Assembly (NCBI GenBank): GCA_021186555.1
Contig: JAJKFL010000042.1
Span: 11,090,781 to 11,154,780 of the forward strand
Reading direction: 5' to 3'
DNA: 64,000 nt
Origin: Reticulitermes speratus
Lineage: Eukaryota > Arthropoda > Insecta > Blattodea > Rhinotermitidae
The position numbers and the translations under genes were made by a program. The notes beneath the pieces were generated by a model. It had not been told where the DNA came from. It ran no database searches and saw nothing but the letters and a program-made list of their open reading frames with translations. Every line of letters starts with the position of its first letter. Position 1 is the stretch's first letter. Positions 21,681-30,925 of this stretch are shown in pieces.

Positions 21681-21883
21681 TACAAATCTCATTCAGACAA
21701 ATGTACAATGTTTCATGTTATTCAACACAACTTTTTATTAAAGACTGCCCGACATGTTTCGAACCTATTTAAGGTTCATCTTCAGGGGCTTACTTGTTGA
21801 AATTACATCAGAATAACATGAAACAGTGTACATTTGTCTGAATAAGATTTGTATAATCAAAAATGTACGGCACAAGTAACGTA
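21681..21883 (+). mobile_element. Small hammerhead element IR8 (single ribozyme)
   Basis: 43 bp arms, 21681-21723 and 21811-21853, bound a single hammerhead on the minus strand. An 11 bp direct repeat with one mismatch, AAGCTTAGTTG/AAGCTTAATTG, is at 21670-21680 and 21884-21894. A degenerate tail ATGTACGGCAC follows the right arm. Unlike the other elements the ribozyme is in the loop and not in the arms. It lies 248 bp upstream of the first receptor exon. Confidence 0.65.
21747..21789 (-). ncRNA. Predicted type I hammerhead ribozyme, core intact
   Basis: Minus strand: stem I GCCC/GGGC, CUGAAGA (position 7 is A), U, stem II GAACCU..AGGUUC, GAAA, stem III AC-AU-GU, C17, GGGC. The stem II sequence differs from other copies but still pairs, which is covariation in support of the fold. 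Confidence 0.72.
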
Positions 21884-22131
21884 AAGCTTAATTGTCTTTC
21901 CAGGAAATTCCAAGATGCTGAGATTACGTATGTTTGCTCAGCTTGCTTTTATCAATTTCCTATTTGAATTTCAATGCAAGGTGGCTAGCTTAGACACCAC
22001 CCTGTCGCCATACATCCCAATTACGGCCCTAACATTCAGCACACAGACTCATCACAAAGATCCTCTGCAATTTGTAACTATCACAAAGGATCTTCCGCAT
22101 AATGAACCAATGTTACGTCATCTGTTCACAG

Positions 22132-22267
22132 ACCGAGCAGTTCGCAGTTCTCTGGATCCTTCTCGCTAGCATCGTCCTAGGTAACACCGCGGTGTTGGTC
22201 GCACTGCTCCTCAACAAGTCGCGCAAATCAAGAATGAATTTCTTCATCATGCACCTGGCATTGGCAG
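22132..22267 (+). CDS. CCAPR: CCAP receptor, exon with TM1 and start of TM2
   Basis: This exon encodes [20 protein letters not shown] through [12 protein letters not shown], the first transmembrane segment with the GN motif and the start of TM2 of a class A neuropeptide GPCR. The match to insect crustacean cardioactive peptide receptors ([19 protein letters not shown]) is from memory and strong. The acceptor is TGTTCACAG before ACC; the donor GTAAGA follows LALA plus one base (phase 1). The next exon supplies AT to complete Asp of ADLSVG. CCAP receptors couple peptide signals to ecdysis behaviour and cardiac activity. The N-terminal extracellular exon that should precede it was not found in the 22 kb upstream. 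Paralogous CCAP receptors exist in insects, so which paralogue is uncertain. Confidence 0.9.
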
Positions 22268-22323
22268 GTAAGAAAACGGTACAGAGATGTGTTACCTAAT
22301 ATTCTTAGACTGCATACAATAAT

Positions 22324-22604
22324 TTCACGTTGTTTTCACCGTGCATCTTTACATTAATTCTCACTTTTTAACCAAGAATGCACTTTTTATTTTCGTATTT
22401 TGTTCAGTTCACCCTACATATGTTTCGGCCGTGACTCGGACATCATCTGGGGTACACTAATACCAAATGGACCAGTGAACAGTGAAGTGAACTTAACAAT
22501 GTACCCCTGACGATGGCCGAGTCACGGCCGAAACATGTGTAGGGTGAATTGAACAAAATACGAAAATAAAAAGTGCATTCGTTGGTTAAAAACTGAAAAA
22601 AAAA
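22324..22604 (-). mobile_element. Hammerhead inverted-repeat element IR9, beside a splice donor
   Basis: A 12 bp direct repeat with one mismatch (GCATACAATAAT/GCATAAAATAAT) is at 22312-22323 and 22605-22616. The arms begin AACCAAGAATGCACTTTTTA and its complement; the tail ACCGTGCAT is at the left (22338-22346). It starts 56 bp after the receptor exon donor. The plus-strand ribozyme is intact; the minus-strand one (22410-22455) has CAGAUGA, a U4 change. Confidence 0.76.
22501..22546 (+). ncRNA. Predicted type I hammerhead ribozyme, sense in CCAPR intron
   Basis: Stem I ACCC/GGGU, CUGACGA, U, stem II GGCCG-AGUCA-CGGCC, GAAA, stem III AC-AUGU-GU, A17, GGGUG. All catalytic positions fit. It is in the same strand as the receptor transcript, about 235 bases after the splice donor, so it would be present in the primary transcript. 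Confidence 0.78.
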
Positions 22605-22616
22605 GCATAAAATAAT

Positions 22617-22807
22617 GTCATAATATTATCTCTGTTTAGTGTCGAGGTTAAGAATGCGTGGCGCTATGTACCCACGTGTTCGTGTGCCTCATGACGATGT
22701 TATTAAGCACAGGAAAAACCTGCCCTTTACCTTTATAGACAACAGAGAGCGTCAACGAACATATATCGGTTACTACACATTAGCACAACTACAACTGGCG
22801 CGCCTGC

Positions 22808-22857
<50 letters not shown>

Positions 22858-23299
22858 TAACTCCTCCAATGCCCGTGCCGTCGCCGCCACAACCACCAAC
22901 ATTATGACTTATGGAAACTTTCACTGTGGTATAAAATCTGAACCCGCTTTCCCCAGTTATACTGACAAACGTTTACTGTGTATTCAAATTTGTAGCTGTC
23001 GCCGTAGATCCTTCTTCATCGCGAAATTGTTCTAATACGGCCAAAGCGTGAAACTGACCATTCACCTCCATATAGTACAGAAGTCAAAAATGCGTGGAGC
23101 TATACTTCCATTCCTCCATGCGCCTTCATGGTGCGGCGCTTAATTAAATACAGGAAATCATTTAACTTTAGACAATGGCACATTCATTCTGTCATTATTT
23201 TTACGAGGTTTGTTTGCGTATTTGAGCTTTTAACTGTTACTGAAAATGTATAATTTGAAGACCGACTTTGTTCGCTTTTTTTTTCTGTGGCGCAACAGC
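22617..23299. repeat. Intron: SINE C-like tails and (TAA)n
   Basis: 22635-22700 and 23040-23135 share AGGTTAAGAATGCGTGG-type and TCCATGCGCCTTCATGG blocks with the SINE C 3' half. A perfect (TAA)n microsatellite is at 22806-22857. No exon seen. Confidence 0.55.
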
Positions 23300-23505
23300 T
23301 CAACTCTGGCCTAGGCCACCTCATTGTTGAGGTTTCTAGATCACACACACACACACTCCTCTGAACAAGAGATCAGCCAGTCGCAGAGGCCGCTACCTAC
23401 GCAAAACACAACAAGCAAGACAGACAGACATCCATGCCCTCAGCGGTATTTGAGATCCCCGCAATCGAGCGGCCGCAGACCGCAAGGTCGCCAGTATCGG
23501 CAGTT
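23300..23505 (-). mobile_element. SINE A, diverged copy
   Basis: On the minus strand the head (TTGCGGTCTGCGGCCGCTCG) is at the 23500 side, followed by CATGGATGTCTGTCTG, GTAGCGGCCTCTGCGACTGG and TTCAGAGGAGTGTGTGTG. Box B is damaged. A CA run at 23342-23356 replaces part of the body. Confidence 0.7.
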
Positions 23506-23704
23506 CGTGTGCTTTAGGATACTTAATTACGTTAGTTTCAATCCGTATTGTAGCGGAAATCCATTCAGGGGCTGAAATGTGACGTGTAATTCCCTCAGTC
23601 GCCAACTCGCTCTACAGTGGAAATTGGAAACGAGAGAGCGCCTAGAGGGGATATTGCACGACTCAGAAACTTAGGCGTCGTCATCCCCCTGACATTTTAT
23701 TAAA

Positions 23705-24147
23705 TCAAGGTAATTATACGTTCCGAATAACACAACTTAAAGAATAGCTTTTATTCTAATTTTACACTACGACGTGTTTCGGCCTGTCTTCTGGCCATCA
23801 TCATGTAGTTGACTTACAATTGCATAAAAGGAACTGTTACGTAGAGGCCTCTAATGTATACAATATCCATATCAAACTACATGGCGCGGAAAAACATTTT
23901 ATGAAAACAGTCTGGTTTTAACTAATTTTAACCAATGTATTATTCCGTTATTGGAAATAATATTTTATTTTTTGCTGCTGTGTACATTAGATGTGGCGGA
24001 GAGGCCTCTAATTAACAGTTCTTTTTACGTAATTGTAAGTTAACTACCTGACGATGGCCACAAAATAGGCCGAAACATGTCGCAGGATAAAATTGGAAGA
24101 AAATATATTCTTTAAGGTGTGCTGTTCGAAACCTGTAATTACCTTGA
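23705..24147. mobile_element. Hammerhead inverted-repeat element IR10
   Basis: Arms of about 160 bp (23705-23865 and 23985-24147) are inverted copies ending TCAAGGTAATTA. They carry GAGGCCTCTAAT and hammerhead motifs. The GTGCAT..GTTGGT and ATGCACGGTG signatures of the other elements are not seen, so it may be a separate subfamily. The minus-strand ribozyme (23769-23811) lacks C3; the plus one is intact. Confidence 0.68.
24043..24086 (+). ncRNA. Predicted type I hammerhead ribozyme, core intact but weak stem I
   Basis: CUGACGA, U, stem II GGCC/GGCC, GAAA, stem III AC-AU-GU, C17. Stem I (CUAC/GCAG) has a mismatch, so activity is doubtful although the core is complete. Sense with respect to the receptor gene. 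Confidence 0.5.
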
Positions 24148-24504
24148 AGAATTACTTGGACTGGACGACTAGTTTCTGCCTGGCTAAAACCGCAGTAAAA
24201 CCTAATAAGTGAACCTCAACAGCAGCTCCAGACACTCGTTCGAACTGCAACCCGCACGTTCTGTATTCAAGTGTTTCCCAAACTTCAGCGGTTAAGTCCC
24301 GGTGCAAATCGATCAGATTACTCGTACAGCGCCGTACCACAAAAGTGTATAAAATGGCTAAACCATGTGGATTTGTTTCTGAGTTTATGCAAATTAGCTA
24401 CATTATTTTCTACTACAGTACATTACTTTACTTTCAATTTTGGAAAAAAAGCTCAATCACAAACAGCTTCCTCACTAGCCGAATACTCGAAGAGCACTAC
24501 TTTC

Positions 24505-24715
24505 GTGATTTCAGGCTTCTGCCGCAGTGTAAATGGCATGTTCGCTCTTCTGGGACGTTACGCAACGTAGATTGGTAGTTAGTTACCAACGTTTCGGGAC
24601 AACCTATCGGCCCCTTCTTAAAGGGTCAAGGGACTGCTTGACCCTCGAAGATAGGTTGTCCCGAAACGTCGGTAATTAACAATCTACGCTGCGTAACATC
24701 CCAGAAGAGAGATGG
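24505..24715. repeat. R2 inverted-repeat copy
   Basis: Arms at about 24553-24611 and 24646-24706 share ACCGACGTTTCGGGACAACCTA-type sequence and its complement. The outer flanks carry CTTCTGGGACGTTACG and its complement. Similar to 55505-55745. Confidence 0.65.
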
Positions 24716-24764
24716 TAACATTACATTCCTACTACTGCGACATTAGAGTGTCAGTAATCTGGCT

Positions 24765-24905
24765 CAGGATAGGGACAAGTTCGGGCTGTTGTGAACACGG
24801 TAATGAACCTTCGGGTTGCATAAAATGAGGACATTTCTTGACCAGCTGAGTAACTGTTAGCTTCTCAAGAAGAATTCTGCTCCGTGGAGTTAGTTCAGAG
24901 CGTTT
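24765..24905 (-). repeat. Dispersed repeat R3
   Basis: Ordered blocks CTCAGGATAGGGACAAGTTC, AACACGGTAATGAACCTTCGG, TAAAATGAGGACATTTCTTGAC and TTAGCTTCTCAAGAAGAAT, shared with 44385-44530, 61675-61830 (reverse) and 7655-7760 (reverse). Confidence 0.6.
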
Positions 24906-24969
24906 GTCGCGAAAGGAGAGATCTCGTTGGTTATACGCGTGGAGAGAATCTGATTTGATAAGTTATATA

Positions 24970-25200
24970 TTTGTGGTTTATTTAACGACGCTGTAAATAA
25001 CTCAAGGTGTATAACGTCGAATGATTGGATGACGGTGCACAATAAATTGGGAAAGATGTGAAAGGAAGCAATCGTGATTTAATTTGAGGCACTATCCTAG
25101 AATTTGGAAGAAATTATTGAGGAAAACCAGAAAAAACAGAATAAGCAGAGTCCTTGCGAAGATTTCAATCCCAGCGATCGACCATGAAGTTCGCTCTTGA
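24970..25200 (+). repeat. Dispersed repeat R6
   Basis: Contains TTTATTTAACGACGCTGTAAA and GTCGAATGATTGGATGACGG; the family is shared with 20490-20670. TTTAACGACGCTGTA is a sequence I recall as common in arthropod repeats, but I cannot name the family. Confidence 0.5.
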
Positions 25201-25589
25201 CAGCATTATTAAACAAACAAGCAAATAAATAAAACACAGAAGATGCTGGAGAAAACTGCGTGATTAGGAAGCTTCATAATTTGAAGACTTCATAGCACAT
25301 TCTGATGACGGAATCAAGTATGGGCCTAACGTGCAGCGCAAATGAGACAGATGAGAATTGCAACCAATATCTGGTCAGAAAACCTGAAGATAAAATACAT
25401 CTTGCAAGGCCTAAATGTAGATGGGAGGAGTATAATCTGCTATCAAAATAAATTTTAAATCAAATAGAATTTAAGATTGTAGACTGGATTGGACTCGTTC
25501 AGAAGAAGAACCGTACAATATGTGTACATGTAATGGACAGTGGCTTTCTACATAATAGAGGTAAATTCTTGAGTAAAAGGTAAATGTGT

Positions 25590-25845
25590 CCCTGTCCATG
25601 CCATGAAGGCATACAGGGTATGGAAAGGTATAGCTCCACTTGTTGTTAACCTCGGCGCTAGATGGAAGTCAGTGGTCAACATCACACCCCGGCCGCTTTA
25701 CCCCGGGATAGAACATCGGTACCCACTGAATAGGAGGCTGGGTGGGCCCCAGAGCCGGTCTGGAACGTTTCTGGAGATAAAAAAATCTTTTGTCCCTGTC
25801 AGATACGAACCCCGGATCATCCAGTCCAAAATTTATGAGTAGCTG
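25590..25845 (-). mobile_element. SINE C, tRNA-derived
   Basis: The minus strand starts near 25845 with a tRNA-like head (GGGGTTCGTATCTGACAGGG around box B), then a middle block CCAGCCTCCTATTCAGTGGG, GTAAAGCGGCCGGGGTGTG, and a 3' block CATCTAGCGCCGAGG, GGAGCTATACC and GCCTTCATGGCATGG. It matches 43734-44000 and 55785-56060. Confidence 0.8.
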
Positions 25846-26264
25846 AGCAACTAATAGTTCCTCAATGAGGACACTGCCCCACAACGTTAGTAATTTATCG
25901 AGTATGATCATTGATTTACGGTTTATTCTCAGGTAGTACTTGGAACAAGTTCTTCACACGCAATCTGTCGATTTATAAATGGCTGGTAAATAGTTAAATG
26001 TTTCGCCTTGCCACCCTATGAAGATAAAGCAATACAAAATCTTACTGAACTCTGCAGTAACGACTTTTCGCATACAGATTCTGCAACAGTCAAACATTCA
26101 GATCGTATGGGGAAGATGAGAAATATATAAACAGAATTTTGGCTTGACATGCTGAAAGCATGAAATAATTTGTACGATCTAGGTATCAAAGGTCGTACAA
26201 TATTATAAATGGCGCTTAACAGAACATAATGTGAGGCTCTGGAATGAATCTGATTTCAACTTGA

Positions 26265-26370
26265 GGACCAGTGGAAAGCTATTGTAAACACGGTAATGAA
26301 CCTGGGTGTTCCAGAAACATATTAAAACTTCTTTACCAGCTGAACGACGATTGACATTTTCAGTGGAGTG
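26265..26370 (-). repeat. Dispersed repeat R3
   Basis: AACACGGTAATGAACCTGGG, GTTCCAGAAACAT and CTTCTTTACCAGCTGAACG match the family in order. Confidence 0.5.
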
Positions 26371-27114
26371 AGTTGTAACCATGAATAAGCTACATTTACT
26401 CAGAAAGCCTTTGGTTCGCTGATTATATAGAATATCTGCATTAGAAAGCTGTTAATTAAACAGTCGCAGTTCCACGTGACGGAGGGTAGAAATCGCCGCA
26501 ATCGTTTATGCAATCCCTCACTTCGGACAGTTCAATAACTTCTGAAAATCACTCCCTCTCATAATTTAAAATTTAAATGTAAGAATTCCACTGGGTAATG
26601 AGACCTGTGATGTTCCTACGTGCGTATTAATTACGTTCCTTTTAACCTGTTTGACAAAAGGCGGAATCCCATCCTCTTCCTCAGAAACCAACTCGAATAT
26701 TCGGCCATGAGACATTCCTTTGATTTATAGAAATTTATGAATTTGGCGGCAAGATATCCTCAGTTATTAAACTTCTTCCATATGCCGAGAATTTCTCTTT
26801 TTGTTAAAACACAACTTTGCAGAAAATGGCTGTACCTCCGTCATCTGGTGAAAGCATATATATGTGAAAGGTACACCGCTGGGTCCATTTAAATGAGCTA
26901 TCCCTCGGGTGGATACTGATTATACGTTAAACGTTTTGTCCAGTAGAAACGTTTAACAAAAAACAGACGATAAAAGAGGTCCATTATATGCGTCAGTTCT
27001 TCCTCACAAACTTATCCGCAATTATTCTCTGTCATCATAAAGGAGACAAAAAACACAATCATAATCTCCTAAAGTAATATTACGTGACCACAATCCCTTT
27101 ATCCCTATAAAGAC
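26371..27114. other. Intron: no recognisable feature
   Basis: No exon or repeat recognised in this stretch. Confidence 0.4.
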
Positions 27115-27290
27115 TACGGTTAAACTGAATTTTATTTAAAGAGGCAGTTCGTACCCCGCAGAAAACACACTCCGTATCCGTTATAAAAATCAGTGATTTA
27201 ATGTTGTATAGGGAAATAGTCGCTGTGTATTCTGAGATCCATACAAAACACATAAATGTAGAATTGCTGAATGTTAAACGCGAAGGTACA
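27115..27290 (-). repeat. Dispersed repeat family R4 (reverse copy)
   Basis: Reverse complement has TATTCTGAGATCC/ATTTCCCTATACAAC, TTATAACGGATACGGAGTGTG and CTGCGGGGTACGAACTGCC in the R4 order. Confidence 0.55.
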
Positions 27291-27729
27291 TGAAGTTACC
27301 ACTGAGCTGTAAGAAATTAATTTCTATACCTTTCACAATCGACACAAATCTTTGTGTCAGACTAATATTTCAAGTACCAGTACACATTTTCAACGGCAAC
27401 TGAATGTGTGACTCAAATTATTAGATTTTATCGTATATCGAATATTACGTACAACCAGAAGATACAAAGACTTTTTCATTAAACCACTGTAATTTTTTTT
27501 CCACCCACAGAATATTTGTATAATACAAATTCTTAAAAAAAGTTCCTTTGATCCTTTAACACTGTCTGCTACAGCATGAGATGTTTATCACGAATGCCTT
27601 CACGCCTACAAGGCAGTACGTGCCCCCTGTTCAGAACTGCTGTTCTGACGTTAACAGATTTTCCTACATTTGAAACTAAGCTTTATTCATCACATAAATA
27701 TACCCAGTACTACTGTTAGATAGCCGATC
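27291..27729. other. Intron: no recognisable feature
   Basis: Nothing recognised. Confidence 0.35.
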
Positions 27730-28130
27730 CCAGTGGCCGTGCGGTCTAAGGCGTGGGTCTTCGGCCGCTCGCTTGCTAGGATCGTGGGTTCGAATCCCAC
27801 CGGTGGCATGGATGTCTGTGTTGTGTTAGATGTATGGACGATAGCATGAAACATAAGGTGACATGCAGGACAAAAATGACTTCAACAGTATAAATGGATC
27901 AAAGGGGAAAACCCAGGAATTAATTTAAAAAAAAAATCCCACCGGGGGCATGGATGTCTGTCTCTTGTGAGTGTTGTGTGTTGTTGTCAGGTAGAGTCCT
28001 CTGCGACGAGCCGATCCCTCGTCCAGAGGAGTCCTACCGACTGTGGTGTGTCTCTCAGTGTGATCAAAAGAAAATTACAACCTCGACACTGAAACGGGAA
28101 ACCGGAGTAGGTAGAAGAGGACGACAAAAA
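27730..28130 (+). mobile_element. SINE A, composite copy
   Basis: Head at 27732-27808 with GTGCGGTCTAAGGCGTGGGT and box B GGGTTCGAATCCCACC, then an unrelated-looking middle (TAGATGTATGGACGATAGCA, AGGTGACATGCAGGAC), an A run, and a second CCCACCGGGGGCATGGATGT at 27938-27957 that continues into the normal SINE A body with AGGTAGAGTCCTCTGCGACG. It ends near 28130 in an A run. The same composite order, reversed, is at 2372-2945. Confidence 0.85.
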
Positions 28131-28453
28131 AAAAAACTACTGTTAGGTGACAAATATAAGGTAGTTTAATGTATCTGTCTACGCTGTCTTATTTTCTCAA
28201 CTATTTTCGCAAAACCGGCATCTTTGTGTTGCTGGGCAAACAACGGATTTACTCCAGATATAAAGTTATTAACGTCTGTTTCAGATAATTATTTTAATTA
28301 CTTCAACCATGTTCTTATACAGGGGAAAGGTTACGAAATTATATTAACCAAGTCTTCTACAATTCCACTTCAAGTAAATGAGAAGTGAGATGCCTGAAGC
28401 TACTAAGCTCCGCACTAGGATACCAGCAGGCAAATTTAAAAGAATAATATGTA
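28131..28453. other. Intron: no recognisable feature
   Basis: Nothing recognised. Confidence 0.35.
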
Positions 28454-28545
28454 TACTTAATATTATCCACACCGTGCATCTTTTAACACTAGTAAAAATA
28501 CCAACACATGCACTAATTAATAAAACCTTATAGTTTTAAAAATTG

Positions 28546-28589
28546 GCCCTACATATGTTTCGGCCAGTTAACTGGCCATCCTCAGGGGC
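28546..28589 (-). ncRNA. Predicted type I hammerhead ribozyme, core intact
   Basis: Minus strand: stem I GCCC/GGGC, CUGAGGA (position 7 is G), U, stem II GGCCAGUUAACUGGCC, GAAA, stem III AC-AUAU-GU, A17, GGGC. Stem II is a perfect 16-base palindrome. Confidence 0.82.
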
Positions 28590-29076
28590 AACTAACGTTT
28601 AAGGCACAAACACGTTCATAGGTATTCTAAAAGGTGTGTGGTTGTTAAAAATTTTTTTTAAAAAAGGAAAAAGTTTTTTCGTCATAGGGAAACACAACCA
28701 AGGTGCACTGTATAACAATGACGTGAACACTGTATTATAGAATCAAACACCGCACCAGCCTTGCATCGTTGCACATCACGCACAAATCACAGCTCGGCGA
28801 AGCACTCATTTATGAATCAAATCACTGTGCTGCGTGGCGTATATGGCAGTTCTTGTGAAGCACACTCGTTGTCGAGTCTGATGTTGAACGAAGTATTGTT
28901 CAGTATATGATAGTTTTTAATTTTTAGTGCGTTATCCTGGTTTTTGGCATGGCGTGTCGTCTGTGTCTGTGTTGCTGACGTGGTAGAACCAGTAGACAAC
29001 TAAACGTCTCCGCCTCTACCACGTCAGCACACCTTTTAGAATACCTATGAACGTGTTTGTGCCTTAAATGTTAGTT

Positions 29077-29120
29077 GCCCCTGAGGATGGCCAGTTAACT
29101 GGCCGAAACATATGTAGGGC
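29077..29120 (+). ncRNA. Predicted type I hammerhead ribozyme, sense in CCAPR intron
   Basis: Same sequence as the 28546-28589 motif, in opposite orientation. With both copies intact this element could cleave transcripts from either strand. It is sense to the receptor gene. Confidence 0.82.
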
Positions 29121-29509
29121 CAATTTCTAAAACTATAAGGTTTTATTAATTAGTGCATGTGTTGGTATTTTTACTAGTAATAATCTGTAGTTTACTGAGG
29201 GAGGCTGTAAATACGAGTATATACATATTCTCAGCATATAAACTTGTCAAGACAACTGTACGATGACCCATCCAAACTAACAACATAGCGGATGACGCCG
29301 GTAGTATTTTATGGTCATATTAATACTTCTTTATATACAAAACCTTTACAGTTGACTCTTTGGTTGTTTAGGTACCTTTTTGTATTCACTTTCTTTAATT
29401 TATTTTTTATCGTTTTTATAACAACTTTCGTATTCAAATATTTACTCCATGATCACACAATTTTAACCTTTGCTTAGGCCTCATAGAAAAAAAAATTAAT
29501 TGTTTTTAT

Positions 29510-29720
29510 GTACATTTATAATGTATCCATCGATGTAAAGGGGCAGATCTCCTTTCTATAACATACAGAGCTTTCCATTTTGTAGTCTTGTTAGTGGCCT
29601 GATGATGGCTCATTTCCACAGCCGCAACTAGTTGCCAAGTTAACGCACGTAACATAACTTGTTGGGTGTGACTGAAAAGTTCAATAATCATACACCTGAA
29701 ATTTAAAATCGCCTGATTTA
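29510..29720 (+). mobile_element. Family B ribozyme element, degraded solo copy
   Basis: Similar along its length to 58613-58745: AATGTATCCATCGATGTAAAG, GTGGCCTGATGATGGCTC, ACTAGTTGCC and ACTTGTTGGGT. The hammerhead motif at 29595-29636 has GCAAC in place of GAAAC (A13 changed), so it should be inactive. Confidence 0.6.
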
Positions 29721-29964
29721 AAAATACAACCCATTTAGTTCTTGTCTCTGTTCCTGGAAGTCCTCGAGAGCTGTACAATATATTCTCTTCAGTTTCCCGC
29801 TAGAAATCATGGAGCCACTTTGTATGCACTGTGATTAATACTAAATTTAATCAAAAAAAGGAAAGTCTTCCATAGAAACAAGCTGCAAGTTGGTCGGAAT
29901 TATTTAATTTGGACGAAAACATAACCCCTCTATGCCGATGCCTGCTTATCTCCTGTAGAGTATT

Positions 29965-30260
29965 AAAGTGACCACGCTACAGGCTGGACGATCAGGGTTT
30001 GAATCTCAGCAGGGGTAAGAGATTTTTCTCTTCTGTAAACGTCGATACCGGCTGCGGGACCCATACAGTCTCCCATGCAATGGGTACTGGGTACTCTTCC
30101 ACAGCGGGAAAAGTAACCGGCGGGTGAAGCTGACCACTCACTTCAATCTAGTGCTGAGTTTGACATTTAATCTTGTGACTAGTGCTGAGGTTACGAATGA
30201 GGGGAATCATAACTCCATTCCCCTATATTCCTTCACGGAGTGTAGAGGGACTACGTTTTA
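29965..30260 (+). mobile_element. SINE C, tRNA-derived
   Basis: Head GCTACAGGCTGGACGATCAG with box B GGGTTTGAATCTCAG, then CCATACAGTCTCCCATGCAA, a GGGAAAAGTAACCGGCGGG block and the 3' end TTCCTTCACGGAGTG. Diverged relative to 55785-56060. Confidence 0.75.
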
Positions 30261-30925
30261 CCGCAGTTCATAGTAAGGAAACGCGTCATCAGTACAAACT
30301 TATTGCTCTGCAAGCGATTGTTCGCGGAGGCAGGGGCAATGCTTTGTTATTTCCTGGCATAGAACTCTACTTAAACCAGAGCCGCAGGACTCAAAACACA
30401 TTCCCGACTAACGTACCGTCAGTATCAACTTAGTACAGGCCTACATCGATCGCGTTGTTTTTGGCAAAAGGGGATTCAGAATTAAGGCAATAGTGAGAAT
30501 GTAACAATCGTTACGAGCGTCACAGTCTAATTAACGACGCAGTCAGTAACTGAGAGTGCCCTCGCCGGGAAACAAGCCACGATTCCTCGGCTACCAAGCC
30601 CGTAGCTTCCAGAGATTGTATACGGTCATTTATCTCATCACAGTGTAGGTTCGAACAGATGTCCAAACTAGCATTAAACAGGATTGGGTTCAAATACACC
30701 GAAATGATTGTTCAAGGCCCATAATGTGAACTGACAGAAGCAGCTGTATCAAGTAGTGTTGTTGCTTCTTGTTTCGCAGCCTTCACGTCGATTTTCAACG
30801 CTGGATGTAACTGCAATCTTCGCAGCAGAAATTCAATTACTTATTGTAACCATGGATACACAAATTGAAGTGGTTTTCTTCTTAGAGAGAAAGCTCTTGT
30901 GAGCAAGGAATTTGTCGCTGTGGTC
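30261..30925. other. Intron: no recognisable feature
   Basis: No exon or repeat recognised before the satellite. Confidence 0.4.

Larger units (their letters stand above)
28454..29178 (-). mobile_element. Hammerhead inverted-repeat element IR11, both ribozymes intact
   Basis: Arms of about 150 bp (28490-28639 and 29028-29175) start ACCAACACATGCAC and its complement. The tail ACCGTGCATC is at the left (28471-28480). The 388 bp spacer has a further hairpin, GCTGACGTGGTAGA with its complement at 29013-29027. A likely 11 bp direct repeat with one mismatch (AATAATATGTA/AATAATCTGTA) lies at 28443-28453 and 29179-29189. It is the least diverged pair in the window. Confidence 0.78.
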
